From Crocodylus rhombifer (lineage: Eukaryota; Chordata; Crocodylia; Crocodylidae), in the NCBI GenBank assembly GCA_038503035.1, contig JAVSML010000027.1:778365-842364 (forward strand): a DNA stretch of 64,000 nucleotides, in the 5' to 3' direction. How positions within the stretch are numbered: position 1 is the first letter of the stretch; each line of letters begins with the position of its first letter. Below the pieces are notes generated by a model, which saw nothing but the letters and a program-made list of their open reading frames with translations, did no database searches and was not told the origin of the DNA. Shown one piece after another: positions 49,740 to 60,549 of this stretch. A program made the translations under genes and the position numbers.

Positions 49740-49838
49740 GTCTACACGAGACGCTGACTGAGTAGTTCATTACTACTGCGCAGTTGCACCATGTGGCACA
49801 AAGCAGTAACAACTGCTCAGTCAGCATCTCATGTAGAC
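49740..49838. mobile_element. Short MITE with 23-bp inverted ends
   Basis: GTCTACACGAGACGCTGACT (from 49740, arm to 49762) pairs with the arm at 49816-49838, with two mismatches in 23. The whole element is about 99 bases. Its outer word GTCTACAYGAG recurs at the ends of several larger elements in this window. Confidence 0.8.
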
Positions 49839-51570
49839 ACGGCCACTGCTATTTAATCATGCAATTACCTATTTTGCTTGTGCAAATATAGGTGTTTTGG
49901 CGGTACCAAACTAAATATGCTACAAATTCTATGGATGCAGTCATGGAAACCAGCAGTAACTTTGGCCCTTTCTTTATTTTTTATTCAATGTTGTTCCAAA
50001 TAAACATATTCCACCTGTTACAACAGTCTGGCATATTACTTTCTTGATACGTGATGATACAATACCTCTCAGGTTTGCTGAGTAGCAAAGAGAAATGTAA
50101 GCAAATAGAAAGGTTTTCCACTTTCACAGGTTTTCGGTGCTTGGGTTCTGTTTGCCTGAGAACTGTATGAATGGGAGCCATATTTTATAGTATTTCTTTA
50201 ACCTCTGCCATCTGGTGTAGGTTAGTTTTTCCACTGCCAACATTTCCTAGAGGCCCTGATACCAAAATGTTTGATTTTTAAGTAAATGTTTGGACTTTAT
50301 AAATCCAGTTAAAAAAATAGAGCATTATTTTTTTAAACTATATATTGCTTTTGCCACTAGTAATGGCATTAATGAATACACAGGCAAGTGTTTGGGGTTA
50401 AAGGCTTCTGGCCACAATTTTATTTTCTGTAATGAAACCTCAAGGTCACCTGACATCTTTAATCACTATAGTCATAATCAATTATCAATGAAAAACTCAA
50501 ATACTCCTTACTGGCCCAAAGCCTGTACACAAATAAAAGGAGTCACACAACTCCTGGTCACCACTTCTCAAGCCAAACATTGTTCCACACAGATTAGGCT
50601 CCACCATGCAAGTGCCCAAGCCTGACCTGCTTCAAAATTTATGTCAAAGTTTATTAAACAGTTAAAACAATATCACTCCTCTTTGAGAAATACTTCTGCA
50701 AAAGTAAGTGACTTTGGACCATGACACTGAATGACACTTTGGCCAACAACTGCACTTGAAAGAAGGACTACATGGCCTCTAAGCTGTTAATATGCAGAAC
50801 ATGGAGCCCTAAATTAATAGCCCTGAACTAGACTGAAGTAATAGCACTGAATTTGTCTGTGAAGGAAGGAGCTACCAGATAAGTGGTTCCAAACACACTC
50901 CAAATATGAGTTTGTCTCTAGTACTGGGTTTTCTATACTCCAGAGCCCATAAATGAAAGAGTGATTTAGCAAACCTCTGATTATTCACTTTTAGTGATAT
51001 TGTCTTAATTTCTGTACTCTTTACCTCCTTACTTCTGGATTCTATTGGACATTACATTCAAATGGATGGTGTTATTTTTTATTTCCACCACCCTGGGGAA
51101 TCTTTTGTATGCTTTTGCCTAAAAGAGTTCCTGACTCTTCTGAATGCAGTCTTTATAGCTGACTGGCTATATGCATAGTAAATTGAGGACATAAAAGATT
51201 TGTATAAAAGTGATCTGAAAAGTAAAAGTCAAAACTTAAACTGAGTTTGTATATGTTTTAGTTTTCTTCTGCTCTGCCAAATAATTTTGCACATTCTTTC
51301 TTCCTACGATTTTTCTCAGTTTATTTCTAACCTTTGAAATAACAGTAATGTCAATTTGGGCTTAACTTTTTTTTACTAAATGTCTTTGACTCTTTTGGTA
51401 AATGTCTTTGTGGAATACTCAGAAAGATGTAATTCTGGCACTCTTTCTTCCCATTATGGAAGTTGCCATTTAATATTTAGTCAGAGCTTTATTCACAATC
51501 GTTATTCAGGTTCAAACTGAAAAGAAAACAAAAAGTTTTGAAGAAATCTAAAAGACAAAACTTTATTTCT
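49839..51570. other. Intergenic sequence without recognised features
   Basis: AT-rich; a 111-codon frame at 50290-50625 has no recognisable motif and no coding context. Confidence 0.55.
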
Positions 51571-51815
51571 GAGGCCTGATCTACAATGAAAAATTCATAC
51601 CAGATAAAAGGCTGGTTTAAAATTAGACTGGTTTAATCAGTGTAAAACCATAATACAGGCATGCTTAAATGAGTTTAAGCCTCACTCAAACCAATTTAAT
51701 TTATTATGGCAATTCATTGACACAAGTTAAAACAAGATTAGTTTATTTAACTGAAGATTAACCACGTTTAGGTTTATCCACATTAGGGTTGTTTTAACTT
51801 CTTAATTTGATCCAT
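51570..51815. repeat. Possible repeat with repeated GGTTTAA/TTAAACC words
   Basis: GCTGGTTTAAA, GACTGGTTTAATC and GAGTTTAAGCC resemble words in the element at 63235-63418 (GCTGGTTTAAG, TGGCTTAAACC). The terminal repeats are not clear, so membership of the same family is only suggested. Confidence 0.35.
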
Positions 51816-52471
51816 TTAATACTGATATAGGGAAATTGATTTACCAATTCTAATACAGATAACAGATCAGTTAATCATATTTTTCTTCTATGACATTTAT
51901 GATGACACAGGCTTTCTAGTTTTCTATACATTCATAGAGTTGAAGTTTGTTGCGATTAATGAAAGAAAATATATAAGACTACTATATTAAAAAAAAACCC
52001 TATGTAATGGCATTTTTATTTTTAAATATGTCTAAGCATTTTCTATTCCTTCTTCTGTGAAGAGAGTTATGACTTCCAAGTCTCCACTTAAGTAATTGCA
52101 AAGAGGCAGTGTTTAACTTACCTTAATTTAAATGCCTTCTCAGCAAAGTGCATAATGTTTCATGCATGCTATCAAAAGTAAAGAGGCATTTTTAGACGAC
52201 ATGCTGCGTAAGGATACCAGTGAAATACTTCATAAAAACAGACAGAATGTAAACATGCACAATCACACAAACCACTAATGCCATAAACAACCTCAAGCTT
52301 AGTACAAACAAAATGTGTGCCAAAAAACCTGCTTAAAATTTCATATTAAAGAAAAATACTCTCATAATGTCTGAGAATTTTGGCTATTATACAGAAGGCA
52401 AAATTTTGCAAATTCTATGAGGAACTGAAGACAGAAAGCCTCCCAGAGCTGCAGAGTGTACAGGAGGATCA

Positions 52472-52580
52472 TACAATCTTATGATCATAGGAAGAGATGG
52501 CTGGAAGTGACCTCACAAAGTGATCTAGTCCAGCCCTCTGATTAAGACAGGATTGCCCCTGACTAAACCATCCCAGCCAC
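52472..52580 (-). mobile_element. CR1 3' UTR fragment
   Basis: On the minus strand it contains GGCTGGACTAGATCACTTTG and AGGTCACTTCCAGCCATCTC followed by a short ATGATCATAAG tail, the CR1 3' end. Confidence 0.75.
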
Positions 52581-52789
52581 GTGGGAGAGGAGAATGTACA
52601 AGTCATCCTGGCTGATTAATACGTGTTGTTTGTAGGTCAAGAAGGTACCTGATTAACTAATACTAATAATAAAACAAGCTAGATGGAAATGCTGGGCAAA
52701 TGCTGAGGAGAGGGGATAGGCCTGCTGCTCAAAAAGAATAAGGTATCTAACTGTGGGCTGAAAGGAGGTGCCTTCCTTTACTCAGAATT

Positions 52790-53185
52790 CAGAGCTGCAA
52801 ATCCTTTCATGGAGCTAGGCACCTAAATCATGTCAGGTCTCTTTCTCTCTCCCTCTCTCTAAAAAACAGGAGGTACCACTCTCCTGCTACCCAGGAGCCC
52901 AGTATTTAGAGCACTTACTTGGGATATAAGAGAGCTGGGTTCATAGCCTTCTTCCTCTGCCTAATTTAGAGCAGTCATTTCAACAAGTTTTCCTAAAGCC
53001 ATTTAGCATCCCACATTTTCTGGGACAGTGCTGAATTTAGGGGATGTATCTCAGTGCCCCAAAAGAATCCCAGAACTGGGCCTTTTGTCCCAGTTGACCA
53101 ATTCCCCCATACAAATGTGGGCACCAGGGAACATCCTGATGCCTCTTCACTTAGATGCCTACCTGCTTCTCAGTGAATCTAGACC
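52790..53185 (+). repeat. Probable tRNA-derived SINE block
   Basis: GGAGCCCAGTATTTAGAGCA, followed about 20 bases later by GAGCTGGGTTCATAGCC, looks like a tRNA head with degenerate A and B boxes. The flanks contain TAGGCACCTAAATC and GATGCCTACCTGCTTCTCA, words I associate with a reptile SINE body. The boundaries are loose. Confidence 0.4.
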
Positions 53186-53189
53186 TTAG

Positions 53190-53475
53190 TGGGTACACCT
53201 ACACAAAATGCTACATCATTGTAATGATGAGCTACAGTTATGTGGCTCATTGCTACGGTGACATAGCATCAGCGGGCACAAACTGCAATGCCACCACTAC
53301 TGTGCAATAGCAATGACCTACTGCACAGTAGCTTGTTGCTACCACACAGTAGGGTCAGAAATGACCTGTGCACCACCAGGACTGAGCAGTACCGGCAATT
53401 ACTGTGCGGTCATTTAGTACTTGCAGTTAGTGTGCAGTAACAACTGTGCAGTCAGGTGCACATGTAGATGTGCCC
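53190..53475. mobile_element. hAT-like MITE
   Basis: The left end TGGGTACACCTACAC and the right end, read in reverse, TGGGCACATCTACAT are imperfect inverted repeats. The interior repeats CTGCACAGTAGC and ACTGTGCRGT words in both orientations. There is no coding frame. Confidence 0.7.
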
Positions 53476-53479
53476 AGTG

Positions 53480-56145
53480 TACACAAAATTCTGCTTCCAC
53501 AGACATCATTGGCAGTTTTGCCATTGACTTCAGTGGGCAGAATTAGGCCAGTACTAAATGTTTTTAAAATCCCGCTAATAAAATGTTCTACAATTGCTAA
53601 ATTTTACTACCATCATCATTATTGAAATGTTTCTCAAATAATATGCGCTCCATTTCAGTTCCATTTCTCTTAGATATGGTTACATCCAATTTTATACATT
53701 TTCTTTCCCTTTGGATTATATCACTGAGATGTGCCTCACAATTTTTCTAAGTTAATTAATTTCCATGGCAGCTTAAAGTACATTTTTCTTAAGGTTCCTT
53801 TCTTAGTAATTTAGAAATAAATTAGTTAATAAAATTATATCAGAAAACTCGCTTCACTTTTGTTCTGTGCACAGAATTGCATCCAGTTTTCTGAATGTGA
53901 AATATTAAACTTATTATATCTATTATTTCATACATAATAGGATGTGTTCAATCACTAGTCATTTTTGTATTATTGCACAGTGCAGTACAGTGAGATCATT
54001 GCTTAACAATAATTGTTTATGTGATTTTAAATGAATTAGAAAGGATATAGCTAAGGGTGGAATCCAGATCCTCTGTTTACTACCCTTCTCTTGTAACATG
54101 CTGTACATACATTATTACTGAGAAGGCTAAATTCAATCCACAGAAAATAACATTTCTGTGCCTCAAGACATAAGAGCTATTCATACAAAAATGAGGAGCA
54201 AATTGTGTACAGAAATAAACCCTACATCTTTTGATTGTAGCAGCAGGTTCACAGTGTCAGAAAAAAAATTCATGAAAGGGAGCCAAATCTACCAAACTGG
54301 ACTGAGGCTCAGCTGAGTGCAATGGGAAAAGATGAATTTCATTTTATTTCCTTAACAGAGCATAGGATTTTTTTACCACCACCAAATAGTAATCCGCAGT
54401 TAACGTTATTATGATCTACACTACCACAATGGAACATGTATATATTAAATAAACATACGGGTATATATATTGTTTACATTCCTACATCTAGGCCCTTATA
54501 TATAAAGTTTTTAAAGTATATTTAATTTATCAACTGCTGAGTGAGAAAGGGATTACAATAGTAGCTAAATGAATATGTAATGGGGTTGATTCTTTAGTAC
54601 TTTAAATAGTTATTTATATTTGTCCAACCCAAGAATATAATGCTACAAAAATGTTACATATATCAGTTTACTATTCACCTATATAGATGATACTTTACCC
54701 TTTCTCATATTTGTATAAATTAGGAGTAAATTGAAAGATATCACTGATATTACCCAATTGCAGGTAAGATTGTCATCTTGTGCATGTTGTATATACACAG
54801 AAAAATGTTGGGTTAAGACCAAAGAGCCTGTTTTCACATTTCAGGGTGTTTCTAGTTAATTATACATTGACCATTCAGACTTTGAACGTTACAGTGTTTT
54901 CATGGCATTTTCCAATAGGCTATATTTCTACATTTCAAAATGTCTAAGCAAATCTGACCTCTAAACTCTATTTTTAAGGGCACCAGCAACATCTGAATGC
55001 CTTGAAAATGGGTCTTCAGCTCCTAAGTGACTCAGATGGCTTCAAAATATTACTCATGACAAAACCCACTTTGTATTGTCCAATAAAATACTACTGAAAG
55101 AACCACATAACTTACAAGAATCAACAGATCTTTGGGGACTGACAAAATGCAAAAAGATAGCCACCAGTTCACATTGGTCAGGTAAGCATAGTCCTTCTAA
55201 TGCAGTGTGCTTGGAGGTATGCATATCCTTGATTTTGAAAAATATATTACATCTTTTTTGACCAGAGCTTGATTCTAATGCACAGAATTATTCCCCTTGG
55301 GACAGAACTTATGTTTGGCATCATTATGTGTATTAGATGCAGACCTTCTTACACTGAAGGTCACTTCAGTTCCAGGTGCAACTGTTTTCCATTAAAAAAT
55401 CAAGTGAGTAGGTTGTATTTGTTTGGTTAAAATTAAAGCATCTCACTTTGATGTTAAAATGAGTGGGAAGCTTTTAATGATATTTCCAAATGAATTGGAA
55501 CTTCTTGCTTAAAATGATATTCTAGAGGCTCACTTTCTTCCTGGAAATGGGTCACAAATTTTTTGCCCTTGATAGAATTGGCACAGTCTCTCCAAATCTA
55601 ATGTGTTAGCCTTAGCACCTTTCAAGTTATACAGTTATCCTGCAGAAAATCTTTGATAAATGTACTTAAACAGCATTTAAGCCATCGTCTTCCTCTACCA
55701 CCATGAACCTACAAGGTTCTGGAAAGTGGGCACCCATGCTACCACTTGATGTAGTTATGCTTCCAAAAACTTGACCTCAGCATGATCTTCTTTATCCCCA
55801 AAGCTTTGGCATCCTCTTTGTGTTACATTTTTCTGAAAAGCTCTTTGTTTGAAAGAGCTGGGCAGGGTAGAGCTGGCAGACTGGAATACTGCCCTGATGT
55901 GTTGTGACAGACATGTAATCTGCCATTTGACCACTGGTTCACACGTCAGTGTTAATGTGAATGCGACACCTCTCAGCACGCTGTTAATCATGCATTACTC
56001 TTCTGTCTAAAATATCACAGAGATGTGGAAGAGACTCTTTTCAGAAGATTGTATAAGGAATATAGCAAAAGGAAAATCTACAGTCACAATTGACACCTCT
56101 AGATCATAAACCATAGTAGAAAGACAACATTAATACATGTATATT
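53480..56145. other. Intergenic sequence without recognised features
   Basis: AT-rich sequence with no repeat end that I can support. A minus-strand frame at 55755-55991 (78 codons) has no identifiable domain. Confidence 0.55.
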
Positions 56146-56149
56146 TATG

Positions 56150-56205
56150 GATTTCTACATTTTAAGGCCAGAAGGAACTATTAGATTATCTAGTCTGATA
56201 GAAAG
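56150..56205 (-). mobile_element. Old CR1-like 3' UTR fragment
   Basis: The minus strand reads CAGACTAGATAATCTAATAG, then TTCCTTCTGGCCTTAAAAT and a short TGTAGAAAT end, matching the CR1 terminal block with several changes. Confidence 0.55.
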
Positions 56206-57779
56206 CACTCTCACTCCAAAACTGTGCAGACTCTTAAACAGGTGTAAGCACGTGTAAAATAAAAAGCTAAGAAGATGGCCCTGTAACATCTAGACATTAT
56301 ACAAGTTCTGCTTTCTTTTCCTCACTTTCAGCTGCTTGATTTTTGTTTCTTTTTCTTCCTGGTGTTTCATCATCTAAGTTCCTAGGAGTTCGTCCGCTTT
56401 CATCAACTGAAATGTATGTACCAGATGGTGCAAATAGCCCGGTATATTTCTATCCTGAATCCATGTCAAAAAACAGGCAGACTGCTGCAGTTTTTGGTTG
56501 CTGCACCTCATGGTATCAAAGGCTGGTTAGGAAGAGTGACACTGCCTGACAGTGAATAAGATTTTTTGAGTCTGGCAGAGAAGTTGCTTTGGAAGCTAAA
56601 ATTCTGCTTCTACTCAGTCGCGATTGCTTTTCATGATTAATTTTGTTTATGCTGATCTACAAAGGATATAAATAAATTGACAAAATACACTTGCAGAAAA
56701 AAATTTGGTTAGGATGTTTCATAGTAACTGTGTCATGCCTTGTATATTAACTATATTTTAACTGTTTTCTTAGAATTTTAATAGAAACTGACCTGGAATT
56801 GAAAGTGTTCACAGTGACTGTATAGTGCAGAGATACAACATTTTAACTCTATATTTATATTTTGCAGAAGCCCAAGATTTTTCAGCAAATATTTATAGGG
56901 CTACTGGAGCCAATTTTGCTATATATGTTGCCAGTTGTACTGATGTCTTCAGTTCTATGTAGTCTCAAGGTGTTTGAAGCATCAGAGGGATCAGTATCTT
57001 ATAAAAGTAATCTGATAACAGCTGGGTAGAGTTCAGCAAAGTAGATGTAAAAGTATTTGTATTATAGAAGGTTATTTATTTAAAAAGGACCAGAAATATG
57101 GCAGTGTGCCTGAAAGAAAGGGGATGGTGACTTTATAAAGTCTGGAGCAACGGCTAACATTTTTACTGTGTTTATACAGTAGTAACACCATGGGGCCCTA
57201 GCTATGACTAGGTTTTCTAGGTGTAACATAATGCTCATGACAAACAATAAAAGCAACAGTAGAAAGCATAAGAATAGTCAGAGAATTGATTACCACAAAA
57301 TGAATCACAAAATGATCAAGGTGCTGGAGAAACTCACTTATAAGGAGATACTAAGACCTTGTTCTGGTATACCTATGTTGGATAAGTGTGTGGTATTTTA
57401 TCAATGTACAAGCATGATCAATATTGGAGACAGTTATACAGAAATAATGGATTCCCTATCCCATAAGAGAATAAACTATACTAAGAAAATTACATTTATT
57501 GTGGGAGGGGTGGTATGTCTGTAACTATACCACAACAGGTAAAACAGAGGCAGAAAAATTATAGTGAATATCTTGGCTAGTGATAAACAAATAGGCATGG
57601 TAACAGACTACATTATTTAATAAGATAGGTGGGGATGCATCCAGGACAACAGGAATTAAGCTTGGATTGGGGAAAAATTCTGACCGTGAACATAGACTCT
57701 CTAGAGAAGTATAGTCTAAATGTTTGGCACTTTTAAAGGCCATGGGAGTTGAAAATATATGGTACAAAAGAAGCCTGAA

Positions 57780-57845
57780 TTGGCAGGTAGATGAATTAGC
57801 TGACCTCTTAGTTCCTCTCCATTTCAAGCTTCTATGATACTATGT
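57780..57845 (+). mobile_element. CR1-like 3' end with tail
   Basis: TAGCTGACCTCTTAGTTCC, then CTCCATTTCAAGCT and the tail TTCTATGATACTATG resemble the CR1 3' terminus in plus orientation. Sequence upstream (from about 57600) may belong to the same copy but is too diverged to claim. Confidence 0.55.
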
Positions 57846-58133
57846 GGGGAAAATTCCTTTTCAACCCACGCTGGCAATCTGTTTATGTTCTGAAGTACGA
57901 TGATTGACATCCCTTTTAGCTTTTAACCTAGAGAAAGTCTTTGCAAGTGTTATTCTTACATATAAATGTCTAATGCTTTATTTAAAAAGAAAAATCTCTC
58001 AATTAAGGGACTGTACCCATGTGTAAATGCAGAATGGAGATCACAACAGAATTGGAGGTGTTATAGCGGCATGGGTAGCACTCCCACTCAGGGAGGTGGG
58101 GGCATTGAGCTGGGAAGGGAACATTTGGGGCTT

Positions 58134-58345
58134 AAGGACTAAAAAGAGGAACGGGGCTAAAAAGAAAGGAGATTGAGACAAGCAAGAGTGAAAGAGTATG
58201 AAGAAGAGGCAGAGATTACACAGGGAAAAGGAAAATGTGTGGGGGGAAATAGAACAAGAGAATGGAAGGAGGAGTGGAAAGGGATGAGGAATAAGAAGAG
58301 AGAACCAAGAATGAGGAGGAGAAAAAAGAAAATGAAATAAATTTG
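58134..58345. repeat. Purine-rich tract
   Basis: About 210 bases dominated by A and G on the plus strand, with GAGGAA, GAAGAAGAGG and GGAAAGGGATGAGG words and only scattered pyrimidines. The cause is unknown; it may be a decayed GA-type simple repeat. Confidence 0.65.
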
Positions 58346-59812
58346 GAGTACTTGTATTTATACAGCCTATAACACTTGATCACCTCACAATTTTTAATGT
58401 ATTTAACCACCTCTCATGTACTTCTTTATTTTAAAGAACATGGTATTAACAAGAACTGATACTATTAAAACTAAATTTTATAGCTAAAATCTTACATCTA
58501 TTCAATGCACCTTTCCATTTTTTGACTTAGAATAAAAGGCTGAAAAAGGCAGATACTACTGTCTTATATATGTGCATATATAAATAGGGTGTGTCACATT
58601 CTGCTAATTACTCCTGCATTTTGTCCTATATTGGCAGTGGAAGGCTAAGAAATGGATTTCTATGCAGGTAAACATTATGAAAATAATTTTAAAATAAAAA
58701 ACTGAAAAAAGCCTAACATATTTGTTTAAATGATATTATAAAGAACCTCCACACAGTCTGTATAATATAGATGTAGCTTACTACAAGGGTCAAAAAGGAC
58801 AGATTCAGTAAAACTGAAAATAACAGACTCCAAAAGATTTATAATCGCTCAAATATAACTTTGCAATATGAATGATTCTGAATTTGAAGATTTGTGCTGA
58901 AACATCAACTTCAACTTTATTGAGAGCTGCAAATAAAATTGAAGCCAAGGCCTGAAAAATGAACGAACAATGCATCTATCTGCTAAGTTAGTGCCCCACA
59001 GAATATTTTAAAATTATTTAACACAAATCATCTCAGTGTCAACAACTCATCACAGATAAACTATCTAATTAACAGAAGCCATCATAGTATTTGAGAACTC
59101 AGTCTTGGCTCAGTTATTATAGCAGAAGGGCAATCCTTGATAAGCAAAAATTATAAAAGCAGATTTCTAAAGCATTACTGCTGAAGTGGATTCTTTTTTA
59201 ATTTTAAATTAACCCCCTGTTAGTTTTTTTTAATACTATTAGATAACTTGACAATATGTCTTTACTTATATTAAGTATTAGGTCTTTACAATGAGATTCT
59301 GTAGTGTGGCCTATATTATGGTGTAGCATTATTAAAATTTTTAAATTGCCTGTCATCCATAGCAATTGGACCTAATTTTACACCACAGTGACAGGTGGGT
59401 TAACAACAATTTGCCCAACTAGTTGGAACTGCCTCTGAGGTGGTCACACCCTCTTAAAAAAATTGCTATCGTTTTCATATACTTTCAAGCTTGATATGTA
59501 AAGAGACTCAGGCATAGCCGTGTTGAAAACTGCAGTGACTAACTTTAGGCTTCTTTACCGTCTTGTGGAATTTACAGCTTTGAGTTAGGTACTTAGATTC
59601 CTACATGGAAACTTAGGAGAGTTACATGCCTAAGAATTGAATCTCCAAAAAACAGCACGTGGGTGGGAGTTGTCTTAACTAGCACTTATCTCCAATCTGG
59701 AGATAACTTTGTTCCCTTTCTTGGAGATAGAGCCATGATAGGGGAAGAGGAGGAAGAGAAAGAAATGATGGTGAAAGTAGTACTTTTTCTCCTGATTTTC
59801 CACTAAGTAAGG
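58346..59812. other. Intergenic sequence without recognised features
   Basis: AT-rich. A short stretch near 59500-59525 (AGACTCAGGCATAGCCGTGT) resembles a word from reptile interspersed repeats, but no element can be delimited. Confidence 0.5.
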
Positions 59813-60420
59813 CAGGGATAAGCAACCTTGGCACGCATACCAATTAGTGGCACGTGGAGACATTTTCCATAGCATGCCAGGAAGTATGCCAAGAAAAATG
59901 TTTTAAAAATTTCTTTTTAGTTGCCACTCTGGGCTCTCCAGATGCTGCCTGTGTTCTTCTGAACTTGCCCCCATGCCTGTGGTGGTACACAGGGGAACCT
60001 GCAAAATCAAAGGCAGTAATCAAACCACCGATTTTGCAGGTTCCTCCATGCACCCCCAGCCACCATTCACTACTCCCTCCTGATCAGTGGGGAGACAAAA
60101 ACCATGGTTTTTAATATGGTAAGGTTTTTGCCTCCCAGCCAGTCAGCAGCAGACAGCAGGGCTGCCAAGGTCCCTCAGCCAATCAGTGGTGAGCAGCAAA
60201 AACAGCACCATATTTAAAACTGTGGTTTTTGCCTCCTTGCCAATCACAAATAACTGGCGAGCAGTGGGGCGGGGATGGACATGTCTCACACCCCTCCAAT
60301 TTCTACCAAGGCTACTGGCAGGGGCCCAAACAGCTTGCATCATGCTGCTGGCCAGGTCTGGAGCTGGGGCTGGGACCACGGCAAATGCCAAAAATGTAGC
60401 CTACCTCGAACTAAGGTGTT
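59813..60420. mobile_element. hAT-like non-autonomous element sharing its core with the 23.9-kb element
   Basis: The left end CAGGGATAAGCAACC is of hAT type and resembles the ends at 22.1 kb. The core (60065-60260) has GTCAGCAGCAGACAGCAGGG, TTCTGCC-free spacers, CAGCCAATCAGTGGTGAGC and TATTTAAAACTGTGGTTTT in the same order as the element at 23945-24343. The right terminus is not identifiable. Open frames on both strands (59844-60422) are non-coding by content. Confidence 0.6.
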
Positions 60421-60439
60421 AAAGTCTTACTGCAAAGTG

Positions 60440-60545
60440 AGATAGACCTAAGTCCGGTTCCCTCCTCCATCTGAGGGAATTTGAACTTGCACTTCCCTGT
60501 GGAATGTTCTAGCCACTTGGCTACAAAATATTCTGGAGTGCAGTT
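60440..60545 (-). mobile_element. tRNA-derived SINE head with pol III boxes
   Basis: On the minus strand TAGCCAAGTGG (60523-60513) fits the tRNA A-box consensus. AAGTTCAAATTCC (60488-60476) is a good B box, and the 48-base span from A to B matches tRNA spacing. The downstream body is short and its family unknown. It may be related to the block at 52.8-53.2 kb. Confidence 0.55.
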
Positions 60546-60549
60546 GCAA

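Noticed and set aside
55755..55991. 78-codon minus-strand frame
   Set aside because: No recognisable domain, no splice context and no neighbour that would support a gene.
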